Positions 46,674 through 55,360 of a DNA stretch of 64,000 nucleotides are shown here, piece by piece. The number at the start of each line of letters is the position of its first letter. Within the stretch, counting starts at the first letter, position 1. The translations under genes and the position numbers were made by a program. Source of the stretch: Haberlea rhodopensis (lineage: Eukaryota; Streptophyta; Magnoliopsida; Lamiales; Gesneriaceae); contig CAJQUN010000032.1 in assembly GCA_907163345.1 (NCBI GenBank), forward strand, positions 2,766,424 to 2,830,423, written 5' to 3'. The notes under the pieces are model-generated. The model did no database searches and was not told where the DNA came from. It saw only the letters and a program-made list of their open reading frames with translations.

Positions 46674-48234
46674 TGTTCGCTTTATTTTTAAACAGAAAAT
46701 ATTTCAAAGTGTAGTGTGAAGCGATTCTACCGTAAGTGCACGGTTGTCAAGTTTTAGTATAGTTTAATTGACAGTAAGGGTTATCGAATCCACAGGGACT
46801 AACGTATAAGTACCAAATAAGATTAATAAAATTATATTTAGCCTACGATTAAAGATGGAATAATTAACTACTGCAAAATTAAATCAAAATAAAACAAAAG
46901 AAACAAGAATAAACAAAATGACTTGGGTTCCGGATATGCAAAGGAATGTCGCTCGAGAAATTTATCAAGGTCTTCGCTCAACTATGCTATCTTTACTGAT
47001 TCATTTGACTAATCAATTACTAAACAATTGATTCTTAAGGTGAAAGGTTTTCAATGAATATTCTAAACACTCTCTCAAGCTGTAAAGAAACTAATATCAA
47101 ACTAGAATAAGTAACTCTCGTTCACTTATTTACTATTTCGATATTGCATAAATCTTCAAAACCTCGTTACTCTTAATCTCATGATTCAAAGTGTTCCACG
47201 TATGTGATTTTATCTCTCGATCTCAATCTTAAACATACATCATGAATTATTAGAGCGTGCTATAACGTTATCTCTCGATCTCGGTTATAACTCTCAGATT
47301 CAATCAAAGTTAGCTAGGCTTTGATCTTATTAGGCAATTAATTCATGAACATAAAAATCAATGCACTCAAACACAATTGAATCAATAAATCAAACACAGT
47401 GATACTAAATCTCAATAAAATAAACTAGATTTAATTCCAATCAATTACACAAGACGTTTAATTGTCTCTCGACCTCAAAAACACCAAATGGAACTGAAAA
47501 TCAAAGAAATCAAAGTTTAGAAATACGATAAACGGCGGATGAATCCGTGCGTTGCACCGTGATTTCTTCTCTTGCTCCTCCTTGCACTCCGGAATCGGTT
47601 GGCTCAAGCTCGGACGAAGAACGGAGAAGAAGGCTTGCTCCGGGATCTCCTTCGGCGGCTACTAGGGTTTAGGGTTGTAAAAATCGGTCCTTCTCCTCTC
47701 TAAAAATCTCTACCTATCATATGAAAATGATCCCTAAATAAAGCCACCGAGAATCAATTCAAATTTGGAAGATAAGATTTTCCATATTTTGCGTATCGAT
47801 CGATCGAGATTCCTGTTCGATCGATCGGTGCACTGTTCACGTCAGCTTTTAAAACTCTCAGCCCGGTTCGATCGATCGAGATTTTCCTTCCGATCGATCG
47901 AAAATTGTTCTGAAGTTTATGCCTGGATCGATCGATCGAGAAATAATCTCGATCGATCGACTCTTTGATCAATTCGCTGCTCAACTTTCTGCCTGGCTCG
48001 ATCGATCGAGAATAAATCTCGATCGATCGAAGCCTTGAAAGATCCACTGCTTCCTTTTGATCTCTTTTTCGCCTCGATTTCGCCCGTTTTCTTCATTTTA
48101 GCTCATTTCTTCCACTTCCGACCTATTTTCCTGAAACAAACAAATAAACACCAAAAAACATAATATCATCCAGGAAAAAGTACGAAAAATGTGAAGAAAT
48201 TACAGCTAAAAACACTTAAAATCTAAGCCTATCA
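46674..48234 (-). repeat. TRGAG-2 5' LTR
   Basis: 1561 bp. On the element strand the palindrome array (48030-47796) lies about 200-440 bases in. It is followed by GGCTTTATTTAGGGA (47745-47731), a weak TATA candidate, and then by AACCCTAAACCCTAG (telo-box words) near 47660, which often mark plant transcript leaders. Confidence 0.93.
47796..48030. repeat. Palindrome-pair array (TCGATCGATCGA type), TRGAG-2 5' LTR
   Basis: Sites start at 47796, 47817, 47868, 47890, 47928, 47949, 47998 and 48019: four pairs with offsets 21, 22, 21 and 21. The last two pairs form perfect 14-bp stems (TCGATCGATCGAGA with TCTCGATCGATCGA) around 5-base loops, and the last extends by GGC/GCC after one bulge. Confidence 0.9.
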
Positions 48235-48679
48235 ATCCCTCTCTTCCTTCCTTGCTTCAAACGTGAGTGGGGTTTTTGGGGATAGGGTTGGGGAAAGTTG
48301 TATGATAAGGAGTGAAGGGAGAGTGAAAAGAAAGGGTAGTGGTTAAAAAGGGTTTAATTAACATGTCATGGTATTTAGCATGATGCATAAAATATCCCAA
48401 CACGATATTTTAAAAGCACTTTTCCAGAAATGCACCAAACCTCAATTAAATACATGCTTTGCTAAATAATCGTTAACCATCACAATTAAACCATGTTAAC
48501 ACCCAGTTTCCCAACATGCATAACAAGCACCCTGAAATGCATTTCCAGGTCATGCCCACCATTTGACTAAGCATTTCCCATGTTAATTAATTCAACGAAA
48601 AATTAATTGACACCATAATAATCACATAACATAATTAATGCCCAAATGCATATAATTATTTCGGGGATATCACACAGGC

Positions 48680-48775
48680 ACTAGCCAATAAGACCTGTAG
48701 TCAAACACAAGCACAACATTTTATTTGTGACTAGACTCAATGTCTTACCTCTAGTTCGACCTTATCCTAGATTAT
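48680..48775 (-). other. Gyp-5 leader, part 2
   Basis: Short noncoding piece between the Tek-3 TSD and the Gyp-5 primer site, continuing the leader at 26039-26205. Confidence 0.7.
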
Positions 48776-48787
48776 GCTCTGATACCA
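48776..48787 (-). promoter_or_regulatory. Gyp-5 primer-binding site (initiator tRNA-Met type)
   Basis: Minus-strand TGGTATCAGAGC, within a few bases of the right LTR. Confidence 0.9.
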
Positions 48788-48789
48788 AC

Positions 48790-51300
48790 TACGAGGGTCA
48801 GTCCTAATCGTGAGTTTAATTATTACACAATGATTATTTTATGTACAACGGAAGATTATTTAAGTTATCAGTTCGTTCCCCAAAATTTTTCGCTGATACA
48901 TATATAATGTTAATGCTGAAAATATGTATTTCTTGTTCACATTTCTCACAAACCATTGTTTAACATCGATAAAGTTTCAAACATACGGAAATACATCAGC
49001 ATACAAAATACTCGGGGCATCCCCCTGTGAATAAACGTAGGTCTTTAAAATTTAAGAATACCATACTGGGAAACAGACTCGACAATAAAAATCGAGCTCG
49101 TGCTCACGGAGCTCTAGTACTCTAGATGCTTCCTCTTGAGAATCTGGCATCAATCCACATGCAATGCATGTCATGTCAATACGACAAAGACACGACGCCC
49201 ACCCCTCCGAAGGGGGTCAGAACCCAGTACGAGAAACAGGCCTGAATGCAAATGCATATGAGGGGTATCAAATATCCAATATCAAGATCAGGAGTCCAAT
49301 GGAAGATCATCAATCAAATCATCAAGCTCAAGCAGGGCGTCCACACGCTCTTCGCTATGACATCTCTCTCAGTCGAGCCATCGGCGGTCCATCATCCCTT
49401 GTGTCTGGGCGACGTTGGCACACTCGTCGCTACGGCAACTCTCAGCTCACTCTCTCGGCCGAGCCATCGGCGTGCCCATAATCCCCAGACATGCATCACT
49501 GATACCAACGGAAAGATATAGGTATCAACGAAAGAATTGATAGGATCAAAATGGTATGGTCAATGTCCATGCGTGTCAATCCATCATGCAATATCATAAT
49601 CTCATGTGATGCATCTCAATATATCATGTCATCATATATCATGCAATTCAATGTATAATGTAATCACATACTGTAGTTCAACATGTCATATAGTCACATA
49701 GGTAGCAAGTAATGACAAGTAAATCATATCCCAGGAACATGACATGTCTTTGTCAGACATCGTGATAGAACCGATTTCTACGTACCTCGGACCAGAATTA
49801 ACTCTACTGGGTGCTCCTCAACAACCTAGGAATTATTAAACCTGGCCATGTACACTATAAAATATCACTAAGTGTTAGTAGGGCATAATATCGACTTCCA
49901 GTTTTAAGGATGACTCCTAGTACTTTCCTTCAAATTTCACCCTGACCCATTTTGGTATAAAAATTATAATAAATTCATATGACGTCCAAATGACTCGATT
50001 CTGGTGCTAAAAGTTCAAAAACTTAAAGGACTTCATTTCTTATTTTATGATGTCAAGCTGGTTCCTCCATCTAAAAGGAGTTTTAACACGTAACCGTTAA
50101 AAATCTGTTTTCCAGCTTGGGCGGTTTTAGTAAAATTGTCATACCTTTTCATTTTATTTCAAATCCAAATTGGGTGATTCTAGTGGCAAATTACAACCAA
50201 CTCAAAGCACTAAAATTTTTATTTCCAGATATTTTCCGGAATTCCAAGCCAATATGGCTCCGGAATCCAAAGAACACAATGCATGGGTTCCGCCCACATG
50301 CAGGACACAGATTAATCACTTAAAGTATAAAATTCATACTTAATTCAAAATGAGTCCAAAATAAGTCCTCATTTTTTTTTTAAATTGAAGAGAATTAAAA
50401 GATCTACAATTTTCATTTGAAGTCATCAAATTCAAAAGGAAAATTTGTCAAAAGTTCGGAATTCTTCACTGCATGTGCATTTTCAGTACATGCAGAGCAC
50501 AATCTGGCACACCTTAGTAAAATGAGCATAGCTCACTCATTTTAAGTCCAAATAGTCTCAAAATTTGGCCACAGAAAGAAAACCCAATTATCTAAAACTT
50601 TTATATTTTGCTAAAAATCAAATTCGAAGATTAGAACTCTCAAAAACACGAAGCAACAGACTACAAGAAACATAGTTTTTGCAAATTTTGTTTTATCAAA
50701 GATGAGATCAACATTTTCATGCTTCTTTCTTAGATTTTCGATTTTAATCAACCAAAACCAACTTAAATTAGTTTAAAAAGATATCATACCCTTGTAGTTC
50801 AGATTAAATCCACCATCAATCCAACTCGAAGCTCCTAAGCTTCAAAACTCTTGAATAATCTAAGCTTCCTTTCTCCCACCTTCTTCAAGCTAAGCTTGCA
50901 TGGGGATTTCTCACCATTTTCTCTAAGGAATTTTTGGGAGGATTTTCAAATTTGGTGGAGTGAAATAAGATGGTTTTGAGTTGGAAAGATAAAAAATAAA
51001 AATAAAAACAAGCCTTGAAAAGTGTGAGAAGGGGTGATGGAAACTAGGGAAAAAGGTTGGACTTTTTTTAATGATTTTCATGCCAAGATCCACCAAGTGT
51101 CCATGGTGGTGGTTGATGATGTGTTATGACAATGTTGTTGGCCTAAAATTGCATGCAAACATGCATAGTTTGATGTATTTTAACTCAATTAAAAACAAAG
51201 TGTTATGACTCGGAACACCTTAATTCACATTCTCAACTTTTAATCATCCGGATTTGATTAATCGTTAAATATCCTAATTAATCAGCAATGGGGCCTTACA
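48790..51300 (-). repeat. Gyp-5 5' LTR
   Basis: About 2.5 kb, ending GGCCTTACA on the plus strand. The inner end (near 48790, plus-strand TACGAGGG) does not show a clean TG, so the boundary is approximate. 49513-51300 matches the 3' LTR remainder at 19663-21423. The gttgt at 51301 would be the right half of its TSD. Confidence 0.82.
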
Positions 51301-52094
51301 GTTGTCCAATCTCGATATCTTCGATCACATCAATGACATTTCAGTATGAAATTTAATAAGATCTACACAATTCTAAATATTCATTGAATCATACTATGAA
51401 ATTTAAAATAAAGTAATTAGAATCATCCTAATTCCAATTCGTATTTAATTTCCTTACATGTTTAAACCACATTCGCTAGCATATTAATTTGATTTCCCAA
51501 GTTCGTGCAATTCACAGTATTTAAGGAAAACTATGATGAAACCATATAGCCTATCAATAATTTGAAATTCAATATTATTGATCACTTGAAAACTAAACTC
51601 TGTTTGAACCTAGCATGCACCTACACACGCATTATACTCGCACATGCACCTTATAGCAGCAGATTTCCAAACATGCAGCATATTTTCAACCCCAAATAGC
51701 ACGAAACTTGAACTCTAACCAAAAATACCTTTAAGATTACATGCAATCCATGCATACATGATTCATCAAGCTAAAGTAGGATCTAAATGAGTTATTAGTT
51801 GACTAACTATGAAGTTAAAACATTCACAGACATTTCCCCAATTTTCAACAGAAATCGATCCAAACAACAAGACAACTTGAAAAATGTGTAAAATCCTCCA
51901 ACACAAGATTAATGAAGCTAAAACATGATTTAATGGAGTTAAAATAAACCAACAACAGAATTGAAGTATGTTTCACGCTCACATGCAAAAACTCGATCGA
52001 TACAGCAGCATCAAAATCAACCCAAATTACCGAATAATTCAAGGGAAATGATGATTATGGAACAATAAAGGATTATCTAAACAAACCTAGAAGA

Positions 52095-52099
52095 AATTG
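52095..52099. repeat. Target-site duplication aattg of Tek-4 (partner 61056-61060)
   Basis: aattg on both sides of Tek-4. Confidence 0.95.
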
Positions 52100-52854
52100 T
52101 GTGATATCCCCGAAATAATTAATTGCGTTTTGGACGTTAATTATGTTTATGCGATATTATGGTGATAATTAGATTATATGTTGGGACTAATTATCTTGGT
52201 ACAATGCTTGTCACATGGTAGGAATGACCCGGTAGAGCATTTCGGGGTGCATGTTGTCCATGTGAGGAATCTTGGGTGTTAAAATGGTTTTAATGATATG
52301 GGTTGTGTTTATTTGGGAAAACATGTTTTTAATAGGGATTTTGATGCATTGTGGTAAAATGCTTTTAAAATATCATGTTGGGGTATTTTCTATATCATGC
52401 TTGTGTCTTGATACACATTTAAAAACCATATCATGGCATGAGCCACTTGCATACCCCCTTTACATCACATCACCCTCTCCTTATCAGCTTTTGCCCAAAA
52501 TCTCATCCATCCATATTATCTCTTGCAAGAATACTTTCCATTTTCGTTTCTACATCTAAAGGAAAGGGGAAAACTTAGTGAAATGGTTCATTGGGTGTTT
52601 TCTTGCTAGGAACTTGGAGCTCAAAGGGTAAGCTACCACCTTGGTTGAGTTTTGTTGAGTTTTGATTGGGTTTATAGCTTATTTTTGGGGATTTAAGGGT
52701 GGATCTTGGTCCAACATCTTGTTATGTTTGGAAGTTGCATTTTTAAGGTTGTTTTATGGCTTTAAGTTGAGCATGGTGGTTGTTCTTGGTTGTGCTTGTG
52801 TATAGGTGAGGTTGGAAGCTCATTTAAGGAAATTTCTCGCGTGAACAGGGCGTC

Positions 52855-53071
52855 TCGATCGATCGGAAAATGAGTCCGATCGATCGAGCAAGGCAGTGTC
52901 TGCCCAAGGCGAGGAATGAGCTTACCGATCGATCGAGATTTTGTCCCGATCGATCGGTGTGTGTAATCTCGATCGATCGAGATAAACTTTCGATCGATCG
53001 GCGGAGGCAGTGCTTGGATGCCTGTTTTCCTTCACTTGGCGATCGATCGGGACTTGGGGCCGATCGATCGG
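52855..53071. repeat. Palindrome-pair array (CGATCGATCG core), Tek-4 5' LTR
   Basis: Sites start at 52855, 52876, 52925, 52946, 52969, 52990, 53039 and 53060: four pairs with offsets 21, 21, 21 and 21. Between pairs the offsets are 49, 23 and 49. In the first pair the flanks co-vary (CTCGATCGATCGG with CCGATCGATCGAG), giving a perfect 13-bp stem and 8-9-base loop. Confidence 0.93.
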
Positions 53072-53077
53072 AAGGCT

Positions 53078-53084
53078 TATAAAT
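53078..53084 (+). promoter_or_regulatory. Candidate TATA box, Tek-4 5' LTR
   Basis: TATAAAT lies 7 bp downstream of the palindrome array. If used, transcription would begin near 53110 and the R-U5 leader would include the two downstream hairpin groups. The start is not mapped; the call rests on consensus and position. Confidence 0.55.
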
Positions 53085-53238
53085 GTGAATTTTGGGATTT
53101 TGTCTAAATATTGATGTTTTTGGTAATGGTTCAATTATGGGTTTCTAATATGGATTCATGTGATTGTGTAGAACCATCCCAGGTAGCCACACATCAAAGG
53201 ATATAAAATTCCACGACATCTCCACTTTTGGAACTAAG

Positions 53239-53256
53239 GTACGTAGTGAGACGTAC
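53239..53256. repeat. GTACGT/ACGTAC hairpin, Tek-4 5' LTR
   Basis: GTACGT, 6-base loop, ACGTAC. The same inverted repeat with a different loop occurs in Tek-1 (5037-5053) and LTR-I (63456-63471), and with one mismatch in Tek-2 (33114-33129). Confidence 0.7.
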
Positions 53257-53473
53257 GAGCATCGGACGGTAAAACGTATTTATTACGCTTTGTATTGATT
53301 ATGCACTATGGTTGTGCACATGGAATTGATTATACATTGTGGTTGCATATGGGGTAATGTTTATACATCATGGATTGTATACATGATTGGTCATGCATTT
53401 TGGTTGCATGTGTATTGGATGCATTGTTGCATGTGATTGTGAGTCAGGAATTATATTCCAGTAATGATGAATA

Positions 53474-53660
53474 CTTACCGCTAGTGGCGTAGCGATGTGA
53501 ATACTTGCCGCTGTCATACCGTAGCGATGAGAGAATATTTGCCGCTAATATGAAGCGAAGAACACGACCGCTGTCATATTTATAGCGAGGGATATTAGTG
53601 CCGCTGGTATTGTCTAAGCGAGGGGTGTTTCCGCTGTCATGTTAACGCGAGGAGTATTAT
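53474..53660. repeat. AGCG/CGCT stem-loop array, Tek-4 5' LTR
   Basis: Alternating CCGCT and AGCGA words, several per 190 bp, with variable linkers. The partner array is at about 60344-60530. Confidence 0.7.
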
Positions 53661-54188
53661 GCCACTGATATAATAAGACTCGGGAAATTGAACACGGAAC
53701 CTAGGGTAATCGGTGCATGTCATGACATACATAGTTGGTAATATAATCTATTGGTTATAATTTGGTACAGGGACAACCCAGTGGAGCTTTTAAATGTGAT
53801 GCATACAGGAAGTGAATCACATTTATAATTATGCATTTGAATTGCTGTCATATCGTTGTGTATATGATTTTATACATGCTCATGGTTTTGGGGTTGTTCC
53901 TGTAGGTACTTTAGGGCGGAAGGGCTAAGGCGAATTGGTGCAGTGAGCTAGTGCGGAGTGCTCTTGTAGCAGTCACATTCTTTTGTATAGTATCTACTCT
54001 AGGAGTAGTGTAAAACTATAGGATTAACATTCATTGTTAAGAATGTAATTAATCCATTTTGGATCTTTATTTTGGCATTGTAATTTATTAGCTCAGAGCA
54101 TCGATACAACCTTTATACTCTGTTTATGCATGGAAAGTTTTAATTACGCCTTTAGTCCGCACTTAAGGAACTAGGGTCCTTACATTAG

Positions 54189-54200
54189 TGGTATCAGAGC
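54189..54200 (+). promoter_or_regulatory. Tek-4 primer-binding site (initiator tRNA-Met type)
   Basis: TGGTATCAGAGC, four bases after the 5' LTR, perfect. Confidence 0.95.
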
Positions 54201-54397
54201 AGTGGTTAGAGAACCCGGGAACGAGTGAAGGGTAGCCTTAGCATGGTTGGCTAGGTGCTTACATTTGAAGCATGTTTATGCATGTGGTGCATATTGATGC
54301 ATATTCTGTTATACTAACGTGCTTATTCTCATTCCTGTTATCTAACGGCATAACACATCTATTGCTTTGGACTTGTTGTTAACATTTGTGTTACAGC

Positions 54398-55360
54398 ATG
54401 GCTGCTAATGAGGAAGTCGGTGATATGGGGAGCATGAATGCTAGTGTTGGACAGACAAACCCTCTACCTCCACCGGCTGTGGGAATGGAACCAGTGGTTC
54501 AGTTATTGCTACCGGGTGAGATTAGCTTGACACAATTTCTCTCTTATCATCCGCCCCGGTTTGAGGGGACAGAGTCCGGAGAAGAGGCTGAAGAGTGGTT
54601 GGAAAGGTTAGAACAGATCTTTGTATCGGCTCCGTGTGCTGTTACGGCGTGGCTGAGGCTAGCAGAGTTTCAGTTAGCCAAGAAACCTCTGATGTGGTGG
54701 AGGAGCACTGTAATGGAACAGAAATCACAAGGTGCAGTGATTGATTGGACGCTTTTCAGAACCCGGTTTCTGAACCGGTACTTCTCGGCAGCAGCAAGAC
54801 AGACGAAGGAGGATGAATTTGCAAGTTTGAAACAAGGAAGCATGACAGTGTCCGACTATGCCACGCAGTACTCTTCGTTACTGAGATATGTTCCACATAT
54901 TGCCACCAATGGGCATGCCAAAATGAGGAATTTCATGAAGGGACTGCGACCGGAACTTTTTGATCGGGTTATTTCCAACAAACCCACTTCTTTTGATGAT
55001 GCCCTCACCAGAGCGGAGCTAGCAGAGATCGGGGTCGGCGCCTATCCGGACGTTACACCCCCACAAGTCCCACCGCCGCGGCCAATGTCTAATAATCTGA
55101 GGCCACGAGGAGAATCATTTAAACCTCGTGGGGCTTCTTCTTCATCTTCTCGGTTTGGTGGGAGAAGAATGGATAACAGGAGGGGCGGTGCGCCTAACAA
55201 CAGAGGGCAGACTCAAGTGAATAGGAGTGGAGTGGTGAAGTGCCATTTTTGTGGAGGACCGCATCACATGCGAGACTGTACTGCTTGTTATAAATGCGGC
55301 CAGATGGGCCACATATCCCGGTTTTGTCAGAATAGTGATGGTCAGGTAGATCTGAGATGA
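54398..55360 (+). CDS. gag: Tek-4 Gag polyprotein
   Basis: The frame is open upstream but the first ATG is at 54398 (GCATGGC, good context), giving 320 residues. Gag forms the virus-like particle and binds genomic RNA. In order: NPLPPPAVGMEPV linker, LSLTQFLSYHPPRFEGTESG near residue 45-60, EEWLERLEQIF, the retrotransposon gag core (WWRSTVMEQ, WTLFRTRFLNRYFSAAARQ, LKQGSMTVSDYATQY, LRPELFDRV), a basic Arg/Pro/Ser linker, a degenerate knuckle CHFCGGPHHMRDC, and the canonical CX2CX4HX4C knuckle CYKCGQMGHISRFC about 15 residues from the end. It ends at TGA 55358-55360. The same frame continues into pol, so the stop is either a mutation (CGA to TGA would do) or a read-through stop. Confidence 0.92.
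   Translation: MAANEEVGDMGSMNASVGQTNPLPPPAVGMEPVVQLLLPGEISLTQFLSYHPPRFEGTESGEEAEEWLERLEQIFVSAPCAVTAWLRLAEFQLAKKPLMWWRSTVMEQKSQGAVIDWTLFRTRFLNRYFSAAARQTKEDEFASLKQGSMTVSDYATQYSSLLRYVPHIATNGHAKMRNFMKGLRPELFDRVISNKPTSFDDALTRAELAEIGVGAYPDVTPPQVPPPRPMSNNLRPRGESFKPRGASSSSSRFGGRRMDNRRGGAPNNRGQTQVNRSGVVKCHFCGGPHHMRDCTACYKCGQMGHISRFCQNSDGQVDLR
55358..55360 (+). promoter_or_regulatory. In-frame TGA between gag and pol of Tek-4
   Basis: Reads AGA TGA GGC AGA GGG with gag and pol in the same frame. Tek-2 has no stop at the matching position. Either a single C-to-T change at an arginine codon or a read-through signal. Confidence 0.7.

Larger units (their letters stand above)
42373..48234 (-). mobile_element. 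TRGAG-2: second gag-only, non-autonomous LTR element, uninterrupted
   Basis: A 5862-bp element with equal 1561-bp LTRs (TGTTCGC to CCTATCA), TSD atccc, tRNA-Asp primer site at 46651-46667 and polypurine tract at 43935-43947. The internal 2740 bp hold a broken gag-like gene and a noncoding region like those of TRGAG-1, with no enzyme genes. LTRs differ at about 26 positions by eye (roughly 1.7%). LTR sequence resembles TRGAG-1 only in patches (GCAAGTGCACGG, GTCAAGTTTTAGTATAG), so the two belong to separate families of one group. It shows the undisturbed layout that Tek-1 broke in TRGAG-1. Confidence 0.93.
26206..48674 (-). mobile_element. Tek-3: Tekay/Del-type chromovirus, minus strand, split by Tek-2 and TRGAG-2
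   Basis: On the plus strand it begins TGTAAGGACC and ends GATATCACA, the reverse of the Tek-4 LTR ends (TGTGATATC to CCTTACA). The 3' LTR is 26206-28106. The body holds pol (about 28195-31560), gag (31600-32286 and 40723-41069), and primer site 41268-41279. The 5' LTR is 41284-42372 plus 48240-48674. Tek-2 (TSD gccct) sits in gag and TRGAG-2 (TSD atccc) in the 5' LTR. Pol and gag carry several stops and shifts, so it is older than both insertions and dead. Confidence 0.92.
41284..48674 (-). repeat. Tek-3 5' LTR, split by TRGAG-2
   Basis: The two parts, 41284-42372 and 48240-48674, join through the TRGAG-2 TSD to about 1524 bp. They align with 26206-28106 apart from the replaced segment there. 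Confidence 0.88.
19663..51300 (-). mobile_element. Gyp-5: older Tekay-like chromovirus, heavily decayed, host of Copia-1 and Tek-3
   Basis: The left LTR remainder (19663-21423) and the right LTR (about 48790-51300) share long similar stretches, for example 19663 with 49513 and 21300-21423 with 51180-51300. Between them on the minus strand are a polypurine tract, a broken pol and gag, a short leader split by Tek-3, and a tRNA-Met primer site. The left LTR is cut by Copia-1 and continues beyond the window, so the true left end is not seen. Stops and frameshifts throughout and LTR divergence larger than in any other pair here make it one of the oldest recognisable layers. It is itself inserted in LTR-H at 51300. 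Confidence 0.85.
52100..54184 (+). repeat. Tek-4 5' LTR
   Basis: 2085 bp. In order: palindrome array 52855-53071, TATAAAT 53078-53084, GTACGT/ACGTAC hairpin 53239-53256, AGCG/CGCT stem-loop array about 53474-53660, CTACTCTAGGAGTAG near 53994-54008, and AAGGA/TCCTT at the 3' end. Confidence 0.96.

Noticed and set aside
52272..52559. 95-codon open frame present twice (52272 and 59142)
   Set aside because: It is duplicated only because both are LTR copies of the same element; the sequence has no domain and lies upstream of the palindrome array in noncoding LTR.
52870..53082. Open frame rich in IDRS/DRSR repeats (also 4615-4842, 11323-11550, 47754-48047, 59740-59952)
   Set aside because: The repeated residues are just CGATCGATCG read in three frames, and open frames occur on both strands over the same array. 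No start context or conservation as protein.
52620..53175. LTR intron from GGTAAG (near 52627) to GTGTAG (near 53172) enclosing the palindrome array
   Set aside because: Similar donor and acceptor words recur in Tek-1, but the best TATA box lies inside the interval, so it would not be transcribed as an intron. No transcript data.
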